From assembly GCA_943327015.2 (NCBI GenBank), contig CALPVM020000049.1:1-10963 (forward strand): DNA of 10,963 bases, read 5' to 3'. The position numbers and the translations under genes were made by a program. This DNA is from Akkermansia muciniphila (GTDB taxonomy: Bacteria > Pseudomonadota > Gammaproteobacteria > Burkholderiales > Burkholderiaceae_C). Position 1 is the stretch's first letter. Every line of letters starts with the position of its first letter. A model generated the notes under the pieces. That model saw nothing but the letters and a program-made list of their open reading frames with translations, had not been told where the DNA came from and did no database searches. Below are positions 1-7,332 of the stretch, piece by piece.

Positions 1-679
1 CAGGCCGCAATTGGGGCAGTACGATTTTGAAGAGCATGGTCCAGCCATTGGCACCTTCTAAGCGCGCAGCTTCTATCAGGTCCGGGCGCAGGTTGTTCAG
101 GCCGGTGAGGTACAAAATCATGCAGTAGGCGGTTTGCGGGTACAAGCCGGCCACCACAATGCCGTAGGTGACCCATTTTTCGTCAGACAAAATAGCCACC
201 GGGTCTAGCCCCAGCCATGTCATAGCGTGCAGCAGCAGACCATTGGTGGGGTCGTAAAACCAGCTGAACACCAGCCCAATCACCACTTGGGATATGACAA
301 ACGGAAAAAAGAACAATGACTTGGCCAGCCGAATGCCAAAAATCTCTTGGTTGAGTAACAGCGCCAAGCCCAGCCCCATGGGTATAGAGAGCAAAAAGCC
401 AAAAAACCAGATAACGTTGTTTTTTAACGAAAGATGGAAGTCGGGGTCGGTCATGAGCTCGCGGTAGTTCTCAAGACCAATAAAAACGGGGGTGCCTAAG
501 CCGTCCCAATCGTAAAAGCTCAATGCTATGGATTGGAAAATGGGGGCAATGACATACACCCCGAACATGGCCACTGCCGGGGCTAAAAATAGCCAGGGCA
601 CCAGAACCATCTGGTGACGCGACCACCAACCCGCAGCCTTGAGCGGCGCTTGCACATTGTTGTGAGAAGTGAAGGGCAT
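1..679 (-). CDS. Sugar ABC transporter permease, MalF/UgpA type (partial, C-terminus off left edge)
   Basis: Inner-membrane subunit of a carbohydrate ABC importer, probably pairing with a second (MalG/UgpE-type) permease beyond the window. From the ATG at 679, 226 codons can be read before the edge. Hydrophobic segments lie at about residues 25-50, 88-109, 119-141 and 170-190. The cytoplasmic EAA loop that docks on the ATPase is at residues 203-222, with Glu-Ala-Ala at 203-205, Gly at 209 and Ile-Val-Leu-Pro at 219-222. It follows the binding-protein gene by 31 bp on the same strand, so they are probably cotranscribed. The start has no clear Shine-Dalgarno; the next ATG (codon 24) would remove the N-terminal cytoplasmic tail. 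The family is secure. The substrate is inferred only from the galactonate genes upstream. Confidence 0.9.
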   Translation of the reverse strand, partial: MPFTSHNNVQAPLKAAGWWSRHQMVLVPWLFLAPAVAMFGVYVIAPIFQSIALSFYDWDGLGTPVFIGLENYRELMTDPDFHLSLKNNVIWFFGFLLSIPMGLGLALLLNQEIFGIRLAKSLFFFPFVISQVVIGLVFSWFYDPTNGLLLHAMTWLGLDPVAILSDEKWVTYGIVVAGLYPQTAYCMILYLTGLNNLRPDLIEAARLEGANGWTMLFKIVLPQLRP

Positions 680-710
680 TGCGGTGCTTTGCAAAAAGGG
701 CGAACTACGC

Positions 711-1952
711 TTACTTATAGACGCGTTTACGCACGTTTTCTAAGCGCTCCAAAATGGCAGTACGGTCTTGGGGTTTGAGCATGTACTGCTGAAACCCATC
801 CATGCCGACCTTGGCCATTTCGGGAGGTGCATCACGGTCGTAAAATTGGCCCAAAGCATAGGCGTTGGACAGCAAGCTGAATCCTGCTTTGAGATACGTA
901 TCCGAGGGAATTTTGGCGTTTTTGTTCACGGGCAGTTGGCCCAAAATAACATTCATCTCGCTTTGCACTTCAGGCTTGGCCATATAGGCCAAAAAACGCC
1001 GCGCATCGACTTTGTTTTTGGCCTTGGCTGGAATATGGATGGTATCGGTGGGCGCATCCTCTGCCATTGGCAAGCCCTTGGTAATGGCCGGAAACCGCAT
1101 AAAGCCCAGTTGTGCCTCGGTAAGCCCTGCTTCTTTCATCGGGGCTACGGCAAAATTACCTATCAAGTACATGGCCGCCTCGCCTTTAACAAACGCGGGC
1201 AGCGCCTCTTGCCACTGGTATGCGGCATGGTTGGCCATGAAGTAGCCGGGCTTAGTGAGCTCGTCCCAGCGGTCAAAAACGTCTTGCACGCGCTTGTCGG
1301 TGTAGGGTACTTTGCCAGCGGTTAAGTCCATATGAAACTCATACCCGTTTGTGCGCAGGTTTAAATAGTCAAACCAGCCAGCGGTGGTCCAAGTGGCTTT
1401 GGTGCCAATAGCAAAGGGGGTTATTTTGTTGGCCTTGAGCTTGGCGCTGGCATCGAGCAGCTCTTTCCAATTTTGTGGCTCAGCAATCTTAAGCTTCGCA
1501 AAAACGTCTTTGCGATAATAAATGCCCCACTGGTAATAGGTGTAGGGCAATCCCCATTTTTTACCCTTAATGGTCATGGATGCGGCTGCCGATTTAAGCG
1601 AGTCGTTCAGGCCTTCTTTGGCCCACACATCAGACACATCTTCAAACAAATTGGCATTCACAAACGGCGCCATACGGTTGCCTGCATACCAGGTGGCCAA
1701 ATCGGGGGCTTCGGCGGTTAAAAAGTTGCGGATTGAGGTTTTGTAGCCTTCATGGTCAAAGGTATTGACCTTGACCTTGACATCGGGGTTGGCCTTCTCA
1801 AAGCCTTTGACTAAAGCCTCAAACGCATCCTTGGGCGCGGGATCGGAAGCATCGGTGTTTATAACCAATGTGCCGGCAAAGGCAGTGCTGCAAAAAGTAC
1901 ACGCCACCAAAGCAGCGTTTGTCAGTGAACGGCGCAGGGGTTTGGAGATCAT
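711..1952 (-). CDS. Extracellular solute-binding protein, family 1 (sugar ABC importer)
   Basis: Periplasmic binding protein of 413 residues, normal length for the MalE/UgpB-like family 1 group. The N-terminus is a typical Sec signal peptide: basic residues at 4-8, a hydrophobic core at about 12-25, and an AFA cleavage site leaving Gly27 as the likely mature N-terminus. The mature start (strand followed by an Asp/Pro-rich turn and an amphipathic helix) and the internal segment around residues 120-160 rich in Trp and Tyr are usual for sugar binders. It lies between the ATPase gene (27 bp upstream) and the permease gene (31 bp downstream), so it belongs to one importer. The likely ligand is galactose, a galactoside or galactonate, judged only from neighbouring catabolic genes. 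No purine-rich ribosome-binding site is seen before the ATG; the leader is AT-rich. Confidence 0.92.
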   Translation of the reverse strand: MISKPLRRSLTNAALVACTFCSTAFAGTLVINTDASDPAPKDAFEALVKGFEKANPDVKVKVNTFDHEGYKTSIRNFLTAEAPDLATWYAGNRMAPFVNANLFEDVSDVWAKEGLNDSLKSAAASMTIKGKKWGLPYTYYQWGIYYRKDVFAKLKIAEPQNWKELLDASAKLKANKITPFAIGTKATWTTAGWFDYLNLRTNGYEFHMDLTAGKVPYTDKRVQDVFDRWDELTKPGYFMANHAAYQWQEALPAFVKGEAAMYLIGNFAVAPMKEAGLTEAQLGFMRFPAITKGLPMAEDAPTDTIHIPAKAKNKVDARRFLAYMAKPEVQSEMNVILGQLPVNKNAKIPSDTYLKAGFSLLSNAYALGQFYDRDAPPEMAKVGMDGFQQYMLKPQDRTAILERLENVRKRVYK

Positions 1953-1979
1953 ATTATTTATTTCAATAGTTTTTGAGGG

Positions 1980-3143
1980 TTAAGCAGCGTTCGACACAGG
2001 TTTGGACAAGGATAAGTCCTGATTAGCCACAGTACGGTGCATCGCGCGACCCAAGGAATCAAACACATGCAGGTGGTGCGCGGGGAGCGTCATGGCAATG
2101 TGTTCTCCGGTGCGTGCAAAGGAGTTGCCGGCGGTCTTTAGCACCCAAGGGTTGCCGCTAGAGCCACTGTCAAGGTACAAGTAGGTGGATTCTCCCAATC
2201 GCTCTTGCCATTGCACGGTGCAAGTTAGGTGCTGCACTTGATGCCCGACAGAAGCATCTTCAGGCCGTAATCCAAGGGTGACAGCGCTACCCTCGGGCAG
2301 GCTAAGCGCATTAACCCGCGCTTGCACAACAATGCCCTGGGCTAACTGCACTTGCGCACATTCTGCCGTGGCTGAAACCAGCGTGCCGGGAAAAAAGTTC
2401 ATTTTTGGCGAACCTATGAAGCCAGCCACAAACTGGTTGCACGGACGGTGGTATAACTCCAACGGCGTGCCACATTGCGCCACACTGCCATCACGTGCAA
2501 GCGCCTCTCCGGTATTGAGCAGCACAATGCGGTCGGCCAAGGTCATGGCCTCGACCTGATCGTGGGTAACGTACACAGTACTTGCCCTGCCAAAATCACG
2601 GTGAATTTTGGCTATTTCAAAACGTGTTTGTACGCGCAAAGCAGCATCTAGGTTCGACAAAGGTTCATCAAACAAAAATACCCCCGGTTCGCGCACAATA
2701 GCGCGGCCAATAGCCACACGTTGCTTTTGACCACCCGATAAGGCTTTGGGCAAACGATCCAGCAAGTTGGATAGTTGCAATATTCGTGCAGCTTCTCCCA
2801 CACGCTGCATGATTTGATCGATTGGCACCTTGGACAGGCGCAGGCCAAAGGCCATATTCTCAAACACCGTCATGTGCGGAAACAAGGCGTAACTTTGAAA
2901 CACCATCGAAACACCACGCTGTGCTGGCGCAACATCATTCATGCGCTGGCCGCCAATCAGGCAGTCGCCACTATCCATGGTTTCTAGCCCGGCAATCATG
3001 CGCAGCAAGGTGGATTTGCCGCAACCTGATGGTCCTACAATTACGCAAAATTCATTATTGCCAATATCGAGATTGACATCACGAATCACATGGGCGTGGT
3101 TACCGTAAGATTTAAAAACATCTCGCAGTTCAATACGTGCCAT
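1980..3143 (-). CDS. Sugar ABC transporter ATP-binding protein, MalK/UgpC/MsmK type
   Basis: Cytoplasmic ATPase of 387 residues energising the adjacent importer. All nucleotide-binding motifs are intact: Walker A GPSGCGKS (37-44), Q-loop Gln83, signature LSGGQ (135-139), Walker B with catalytic Glu (VFLFDE, 155-160), D-loop SNLD, and switch His194. The C-terminal third (from about residue 235) carries the TOBE/MalK-type regulatory fold, with the characteristic FVAGFIGSPKMNF and LGLRPED segments. Compared with the usual family pattern, about seven extra residues sit near 211-218, between the switch region and the GTPLELY motif. The gene starts 23 bp after the dehydratase stop, supporting cotranscription. 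ATPases of this group can be shared between several sugar importers, so it may serve more than this one. No strong ribosome-binding site is evident. Confidence 0.95.
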   Translation of the reverse strand: MARIELRDVFKSYGNHAHVIRDVNLDIGNNEFCVIVGPSGCGKSTLLRMIAGLETMDSGDCLIGGQRMNDVAPAQRGVSMVFQSYALFPHMTVFENMAFGLRLSKVPIDQIMQRVGEAARILQLSNLLDRLPKALSGGQKQRVAIGRAIVREPGVFLFDEPLSNLDAALRVQTRFEIAKIHRDFGRASTVYVTHDQVEAMTLADRIVLLNTGEALARDGSVAQCGTPLELYHRPCNQFVAGFIGSPKMNFFPGTLVSATAECAQVQLAQGIVVQARVNALSLPEGSAVTLGLRPEDASVGHQVQHLTCTVQWQERLGESTYLYLDSGSSGNPWVLKTAGNSFARTGEHIAMTLPAHHLHVFDSLGRAMHRTVANQDLSLSKPVSNAA

Positions 3144-3166
3144 AGTTTGTATATGAAAGGTGACGT

Positions 3167-4897
3167 TTAGTGCGATTCACGCGGTACGGCATCGCCACGG
3201 CAACCTACCAGAAAATCAAGGTCTGCGCCTTGGTCGGCTTGTAAAACATGGCGGTGGTACAACTGCAAATAGCCAGATGTTGGCTCAGCAGGCGCTTGCC
3301 AATGGCTGCGGCGTAACGCAAGTTCTTCATCGGTCACGTGCAAGTGTAGTGACCGCGTTTCTATGTCCAGCGTAATCGTGTCACCATCTTGTACCAAAGC
3401 CAAGGGGCCACCTGCAGCGGCTTCGGGGGCAACGTGCAAGACAACGGTGCCAAACGCAGTACCGCTCATGCGGGCATCGGATATGCGCACCATATCGGTG
3501 ACACCCTGTTGCAGCAATTTAGGCGGCAACCCCATATTGCCTACCTCGGCCATGCCGGGGTAGCCCTTAGGCCCACAGTTTTTAAGCACCATGACGCAAC
3601 TGGCATCAATATCCAAGTCAGGGTCTTGAATGCGGGTTTTGTAGTGCTCAATGTTTTCAAACACAACAGCTCTGCCGGTGTGCTGCAAAAGGCTAGCGGT
3701 AGCAGCAGAGGGTTTTAGTACGGCACCTTGGGGCGCTAGGTTTCCACGCAAAACTGCTAAACCGCCTTGCTGTACCAGTGCTTGGTCTAAAGGGCGAATC
3801 ACATCATTATTAAAGCATTCGGCCTGAGCCACGTTGGCAGCCATGGTCTGGCCGTTCACGGTCATAGTCTGCCCATGCAATTTGCCTGCTTGCAATAATC
3901 GTTGCAACACCACCGGCAACCCGCCGGCGTAGTAAAAGTCTTCCATCAAGTATTTACCCGATGGCATAAGGTTAACGATGGTGGGTATGTCACGACCCAA
4001 TGCATCCCAGTCGTCCAGCGTTAACGGCACCCCCATACGCCCAGCTATGGCAATTAAATGCACTACCGCGTTGGAGGATCCACCAATGGCGCCACAAACA
4101 CGTATTGCGTTCTCGAAAGCCTCGCGGGTAAGAATGTGCGACAAGCGCACATCGCGCTGTACCAAATCTACAATGTGGCGTCCGGCGCGCTGTGCGAGCT
4201 CGTAGCGGCGCGAATCTACCGCCGGAATTGCCGCGTTTTCTGGCAACGCCACGCCCAGTGCCTCAGCAATGCAGGCCATGGTGGACGCTGTACCCATGGT
4301 CATACAGGTGCCGGCAGAGCGCGACATGCAGCTCTCGGCCTGCAAAAATTGCGGTACCGACATGGTGCCAGCGTTCACGGCTTCAGAAAATTTCCAGACA
4401 TGGGTTCCAGACCCAATGGGTTGACCACGGTAGTTACCGTTGAGCATGCCACCACCCGAAACCAGCAGGGTAGGCAAATTAACGCTAGCTGCTCCCATTA
4501 GCGTAGCAGGGGTGGTTTTGTCGCAGCCTGCCAGCAACACAACGCCATCGAGTGGGTGGGCGCGAATGGCTTCTTCAACATCCATACTGGCCAAATTGCG
4601 GTACAGCATGGCAGTTGGGCGCATCAAAGTTTCACCTAACGACGATACTGGAAACTCCACCGCTAAACCTCCAGCTTGCAATACACCGTGCTTAACGCGC
4701 TGCGCCAACTCACGAAAATGCTGGTTACAGGGAGTGAGTTCGCTCCAGGTGTTGCAAATACCAATTACCGGTCGCCCGTCAAAACTGTCTGCGGGCAACC
4801 CCTCGCTTTTCATCCAACTGCGGTGAATGAAGTTGTCTTTGCTGCTGCCACTAAACCAGTGCTGGGAGCGTCGTTTTTTGGTGGTGGAGTCGGTCAT
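3167..4897 (-). CDS. IlvD/Edd-family aldonate dehydratase (probable D-galactonate / L-arabinonate type)
   Basis: Fe-S dehydratase of 576 residues that removes water from a sugar acid to give a 2-keto-3-deoxy acid. It aligns by eye with the Rhizobium leguminosarum L-arabinonate dehydratase (known ligands Cys59, Cys127, Cys200; carbamylated Lys129; Ser480; Mg via Glu91/Asp128) with a constant offset of two. The equivalents here are Cys57, Cys125, Cys198, Lys127, Ser478, Glu89 and Asp126, all present, so a [2Fe-2S] enzyme is expected. That enzyme group accepts L-arabinonate, D-fuconate and D-galactonate, which share configuration at C2-C4. The divergent KDGal kinase and KDPGal aldolase genes make D-galactonate the likeliest physiological substrate, taking the place of the enolase-type DgoD. 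It is not the biosynthetic dihydroxy-acid dehydratase: the context is catabolic. It lies 38 bp after the regulator gene and 23 bp before the ATPase gene. Confidence 0.88.
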   Translation of the reverse strand: MTDSTTKKRRSQHWFSGSSKDNFIHRSWMKSEGLPADSFDGRPVIGICNTWSELTPCNQHFRELAQRVKHGVLQAGGLAVEFPVSSLGETLMRPTAMLYRNLASMDVEEAIRAHPLDGVVLLAGCDKTTPATLMGAASVNLPTLLVSGGGMLNGNYRGQPIGSGTHVWKFSEAVNAGTMSVPQFLQAESCMSRSAGTCMTMGTASTMACIAEALGVALPENAAIPAVDSRRYELAQRAGRHIVDLVQRDVRLSHILTREAFENAIRVCGAIGGSSNAVVHLIAIAGRMGVPLTLDDWDALGRDIPTIVNLMPSGKYLMEDFYYAGGLPVVLQRLLQAGKLHGQTMTVNGQTMAANVAQAECFNNDVIRPLDQALVQQGGLAVLRGNLAPQGAVLKPSAATASLLQHTGRAVVFENIEHYKTRIQDPDLDIDASCVMVLKNCGPKGYPGMAEVGNMGLPPKLLQQGVTDMVRISDARMSGTAFGTVVLHVAPEAAAGGPLALVQDGDTITLDIETRSLHLHVTDEELALRRSHWQAPAEPTSGYLQLYHRHVLQADQGADLDFLVGCRGDAVPRESH

Positions 4898-4935
4898 GGC
4901 AGATAAGGGTTGGTTTGTATGCGATGGTCGGACAG

Positions 4936-5664
4936 TTAAACGCCTTGACTATCTGGTTTGTCAACATCTCTTATTAACGTTTTGGCTGCTGACAACAAAC
5001 TTGCCATATGAATTTGACCGCTGATAGCGTCTTTATTTTTAATCGAATTAAAGACCTTTTCATGGTCGGGTAAGCCACTTTTAAAATCGTCTGCACTACG
5101 TGCGGTCATACTAAGCAGGGTAGTGAGCGCGCTACCAATAATGGCAGCAAGAGGCATGATGAGTGGGTTGTTCGTGGCCTTGAGAATAGCAGTGTGAAAG
5201 TCCAAATCAGCTTCTACCCATTGGGCTATATTCTTGGACTTTTGCATTCTCTTCAAAGCGCTGGCAATTTGTTCCAGTTGAACTTCAGTACGGCTGCTGG
5301 CTGCCAAAGATACTGCACCAGGCTCAATCATGGCCCGCAGTTCATTCAAATGGCGCAAGAAACTCACATCAGATCCCGTTGTACATTGCCAAAGCAAAAT
5401 ATCTGGATCTAACAGGTTCCAAGTATCTTTATCACGCACACGTGTGCCAACACGTGGACGTGAGTCCAATAACCCCTTGGCTGCCAATACTTTGACAGCC
5501 TCACGCAAAGCAGTGCGACTGACTTTAAGTTCTAAGCCAAGTTGCTCTTCTTTAGGCAACACTTGTCCTGCGGGATAGTAACCACCCACAATCCGTTTGC
5601 CGATTTCATTAACTACCTGGCCATGCAGTTTACGACCCAGGTAAGTGGAAGATGTAGTGCTCAT
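4936..5664 (-). CDS. GntR-family (FadR/FCD subfamily) transcriptional regulator, DgoR-like
   Basis: Cytoplasmic DNA-binding regulator of 242 residues, normal for the FadR subfamily. The N-terminal winged helix-turn-helix is at about residues 12-78: helix 1 includes Gly-Lys-Arg-Ile, followed by the LPKEEQLGLELKVSRTALREA recognition region (36-56) and the wing with Gly73-Thr-Arg-Val. A DPDILLWQ segment (86-93), shared with DgoR-like proteins, joins it to the all-helical FCD ligand domain (about 95-230). The FCD Asp-x3-His pair appears as Asp153/His157 and a further His as His201. The last canonical His is not in the usual place, although His219 is near. By analogy with E. coli DgoR it is probably a repressor relieved by galactonate or a derivative, acting on the divergent region upstream (5665-5761). 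It is the first gene of the leftward operon. Confidence 0.88.
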   Translation of the reverse strand: MSTTSSTYLGRKLHGQVVNEIGKRIVGGYYPAGQVLPKEEQLGLELKVSRTALREAVKVLAAKGLLDSRPRVGTRVRDKDTWNLLDPDILLWQCTTGSDVSFLRHLNELRAMIEPGAVSLAASSRTEVQLEQIASALKRMQKSKNIAQWVEADLDFHTAILKATNNPLIMPLAAIIGSALTTLLSMTARSADDFKSGLPDHEKVFNSIKNKDAISGQIHMASLLSAAKTLIRDVDKPDSQGV

Positions 5665-5761
5665 TAAAAAAATGCGTTAAGGAAATAGAAAAATAAAAAT
5701 CAAACAATAAATCAACGTATGATAGTTTTTGAGTTGTTGATATTATTATCCTTTATGAACG
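5665..5761. promoter_or_regulatory. Divergent control region between the regulator operon and dgoK-dgoA
   Basis: AT-rich 97-bp intergenic region that must contain promoters for both directions. Rightward, TGA followed by TATTAT (5738-5746) resembles an extended -10 element. It would start transcription near 5753, only about nine bases before the dgoK ATG at 5762. A perfect 6-bp inverted repeat, ATCAAC at 5711-5716 and GTTGAT at 5736-5741, with a 19-bp spacer, overlaps this element and is a candidate operator for the GntR regulator. AAATCAA also occurs twice as a direct repeat (5697-5703 and 5709-5715). A leftward -35/-10 pair could not be chosen with confidence. The control role is inferred from position; the repeats are seen directly. 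Confidence 0.5.
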
Positions 5762-6685
5762 ATGTTAGTTGAAAATTTGCCGAGATTAACAGGCATTGAT
5801 TGGGGTACAAGCCACCGGCGCACCTATTTAATGGATGTTGATGGCACCTGCATCGATACCCTTGAAGACAGCGATGGAGCCCTGTCTTGCAAGGGATTAT
5901 TTTCTAAAAAACTGCAAGATGCGCTGTTTTTATTAAATAAAAAATCTGAATTGGTCGTTCTTTCTGGCATGGTAGGAAGTGCATTAGGTTGGCACAATGT
6001 TCCTTATGTGGGCAGCCAAGTGGCCTTGCAAGACTTGCACCACCATTTATTCAGAGTCCCAGATGCGCCCATTTCAGCACTCTGTCAAATAGTTCCGGGT
6101 TATTGCATTCGAGATGCAAAAGGTCAACCTGATGTTATGCGGGGTGAAGAAACGCAATTATTAGGTGCTTGGGCTCTGGGGCACTGCAGTGGTTGGTTTG
6201 TATTACCTGGTACGCACAGCAAATGGGTTGAGCTGCACCAAGGCAAGGTAGTGCAATTGCGCACCTACATGACAGGCGAGTTGTTTCAGTTATTGTCGCA
6301 CCATGGCACTTTGGCTGCATCTTTGGGTGCGGATAATGCTTGGAGTGACCAAGCTTTTGCTGCAGGTGTTCATGCAGCAAAGCAGGGTGCACTTGCACGC
6401 CAACTTTTTAGCTGCAGGGCAAAAGTAGTTTGTGGCGATATGCCAGCCAGCGATGCCACTGCCTACCTTAGCGGGGTGTTAATTGGTAGTGAATTGCACG
6501 ATGTGCTTACCCAACAAGCGCTAACAACGCAAAGCGGAACATTCAAAATTATTGCATCACAGGAGCTCGCAGTTCGTTACCAGCAAGCTGCACAATTACT
6601 TTCGGTGTCAACCCAGGTACTTGATGCCCAAAAAGTCTATTTAGCTGCAATGCACTTTTTCCAAACCCACTGTAATCCAGCATGA
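5762..6685 (+). CDS. dgoK: 2-dehydro-3-deoxygalactonokinase (KDGal kinase)
   Basis: Cytoplasmic ATP-dependent kinase converting 2-keto-3-deoxy-D-galactonate to its 6-phosphate, the second step after dehydration of galactonate. The 307-residue length is typical of DgoK. Family hallmarks are GIDWGTS (11-17, the phosphate-binding start of the actin-like fold), SGMVGSALGW (68-77), VMRGEETQLLGA (125-136), LPGTHSKWV (148-156) and TYMTGELF (168-175). The distal part keeps the second half of the fold to the C-terminus, so the gene looks intact. The chosen ATG leaves a normal short lead before the first beta strand. No Shine-Dalgarno precedes it, and an ATG seven bases upstream is out of frame and stops quickly. 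It is the first gene of the rightward pair and its stop overlaps the dgoA start by ATGA. Confidence 0.93.
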   Translation: MLVENLPRLTGIDWGTSHRRTYLMDVDGTCIDTLEDSDGALSCKGLFSKKLQDALFLLNKKSELVVLSGMVGSALGWHNVPYVGSQVALQDLHHHLFRVPDAPISALCQIVPGYCIRDAKGQPDVMRGEETQLLGAWALGHCSGWFVLPGTHSKWVELHQGKVVQLRTYMTGELFQLLSHHGTLAASLGADNAWSDQAFAAGVHAAKQGALARQLFSCRAKVVCGDMPASDATAYLSGVLIGSELHDVLTQQALTTQSGTFKIIASQELAVRYQQAAQLLSVSTQVLDAQKVYLAAMHFFQTHCNPA

Positions 6686-7332
6686 ATACGGCTAACACCA
6701 CACCACAATCTATGTTAGCGCGAGTATCCAGCATGCCATTGGTGGCTATATTGCGGGGGCTACTACCGCAAGACGCACAAAGTATCGGTGTAGCGCTGTA
6801 CGAGGCAGGTTTTCGACAGCTCGAAGTCCCTCTCAATCGTCCGGGCGCACTAGATTGCATTGCAAGTTTGGTGCGTACTTTGCCGGAAGATGCGCTGGTG
6901 GGCGGCGGTACTGTGCTTAGCGCTGCTGATGTAGATGCCGTGTTCAATGCCGGTGGCCGATTAATGGTTTCGCCTAACTGTGACACAGACGTTATAGCGC
7001 GTGCTTTAGAATGCAATATGTTATGTGCACCTGGCGTTGCCACGCCAACCGAGGCGTTTTACGCCTTAAAAATAGGCGCACATGCGCTTAAAGTTTTTCC
7101 TGCTGAAATGGTTGGTCTAGGTGGCCTCAAGGCCCTCAAATCAGTATTACCTAAGGGTACGCCCCTATGGCCGGTGGGCGGCATTACCCCACATAGCATG
7201 GCGGCTTGGGTTGGTGCGGGTGCTACCGGTTTTGGCATTGGTAGTCAGCTATTTACGCCCGGCTTGAGTGCTATTGACGTCAACAGACGCGCCGCACAAT
7301 ACATAAATGCTTGGCGAGCCATTGGCGCATAG
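6682..7332 (+). CDS. dgoA: 2-dehydro-3-deoxy-6-phosphogalactonate aldolase (KDPGal aldolase)
   Basis: Class I aldolase splitting KDPGal into pyruvate and D-glyceraldehyde 3-phosphate, the last step of the pathway. It has 216 residues, slightly more than E. coli DgoA because of about 17 extra at the N-terminus. The active-site motifs are present: AILRG (22-26), LEVPLNRP with catalytic Glu48, GGGTVL (74-79), CAPGVATPTEA (115-125), the Schiff-base Lys137 in LKVFPAE, and PVGGITP with GIGSQL near the C-terminal phosphate site. The EVPLN pattern favours KDPGal over KDPG aldolase (Eda), as does linkage to dgoK. The ATG at 6682 overlaps the dgoK stop as ATGA, implying translational coupling; later Met codons at 11 and 18 are possible but less likely. 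The stop codon abuts the stop of the convergent gene. Confidence 0.93.
   Translation: MNTANTTPQSMLARVSSMPLVAILRGLLPQDAQSIGVALYEAGFRQLEVPLNRPGALDCIASLVRTLPEDALVGGGTVLSAADVDAVFNAGGRLMVSPNCDTDVIARALECNMLCAPGVATPTEAFYALKIGAHALKVFPAEMVGLGGLKALKSVLPKGTPLWPVGGITPHSMAAWVGAGATGFGIGSQLFTPGLSAIDVNRRAAQYINAWRAIGA

Noticed and set aside
768..1325. 185-residue open frame on the plus strand
   Set aside because: It lies entirely antisense to the sugar-binding protein gene, which has a signal peptide and an operon context. The frame has no recognisable motif and is a shadow of the codon bias.
4058..4501. 147-residue open frame on the plus strand
   Set aside because: Antisense to the dehydratase, whose cofactor ligands are all conserved; the translation is Cys/His/Arg-rich and resembles no protein.
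4911..4961. TGGTTTGT repeated at 4911-4918 and 4954-4961 as a regulator binding site
   Set aside because: An 8-bp direct repeat within 50 bp can arise by chance, and one copy lies in the regulator coding sequence; there is no symmetry expected of a GntR site.
6549..7043. 164-residue open frame on the minus strand
   Set aside because: Antisense to the dgoK-dgoA junction, where both coding frames are strongly supported by family motifs.
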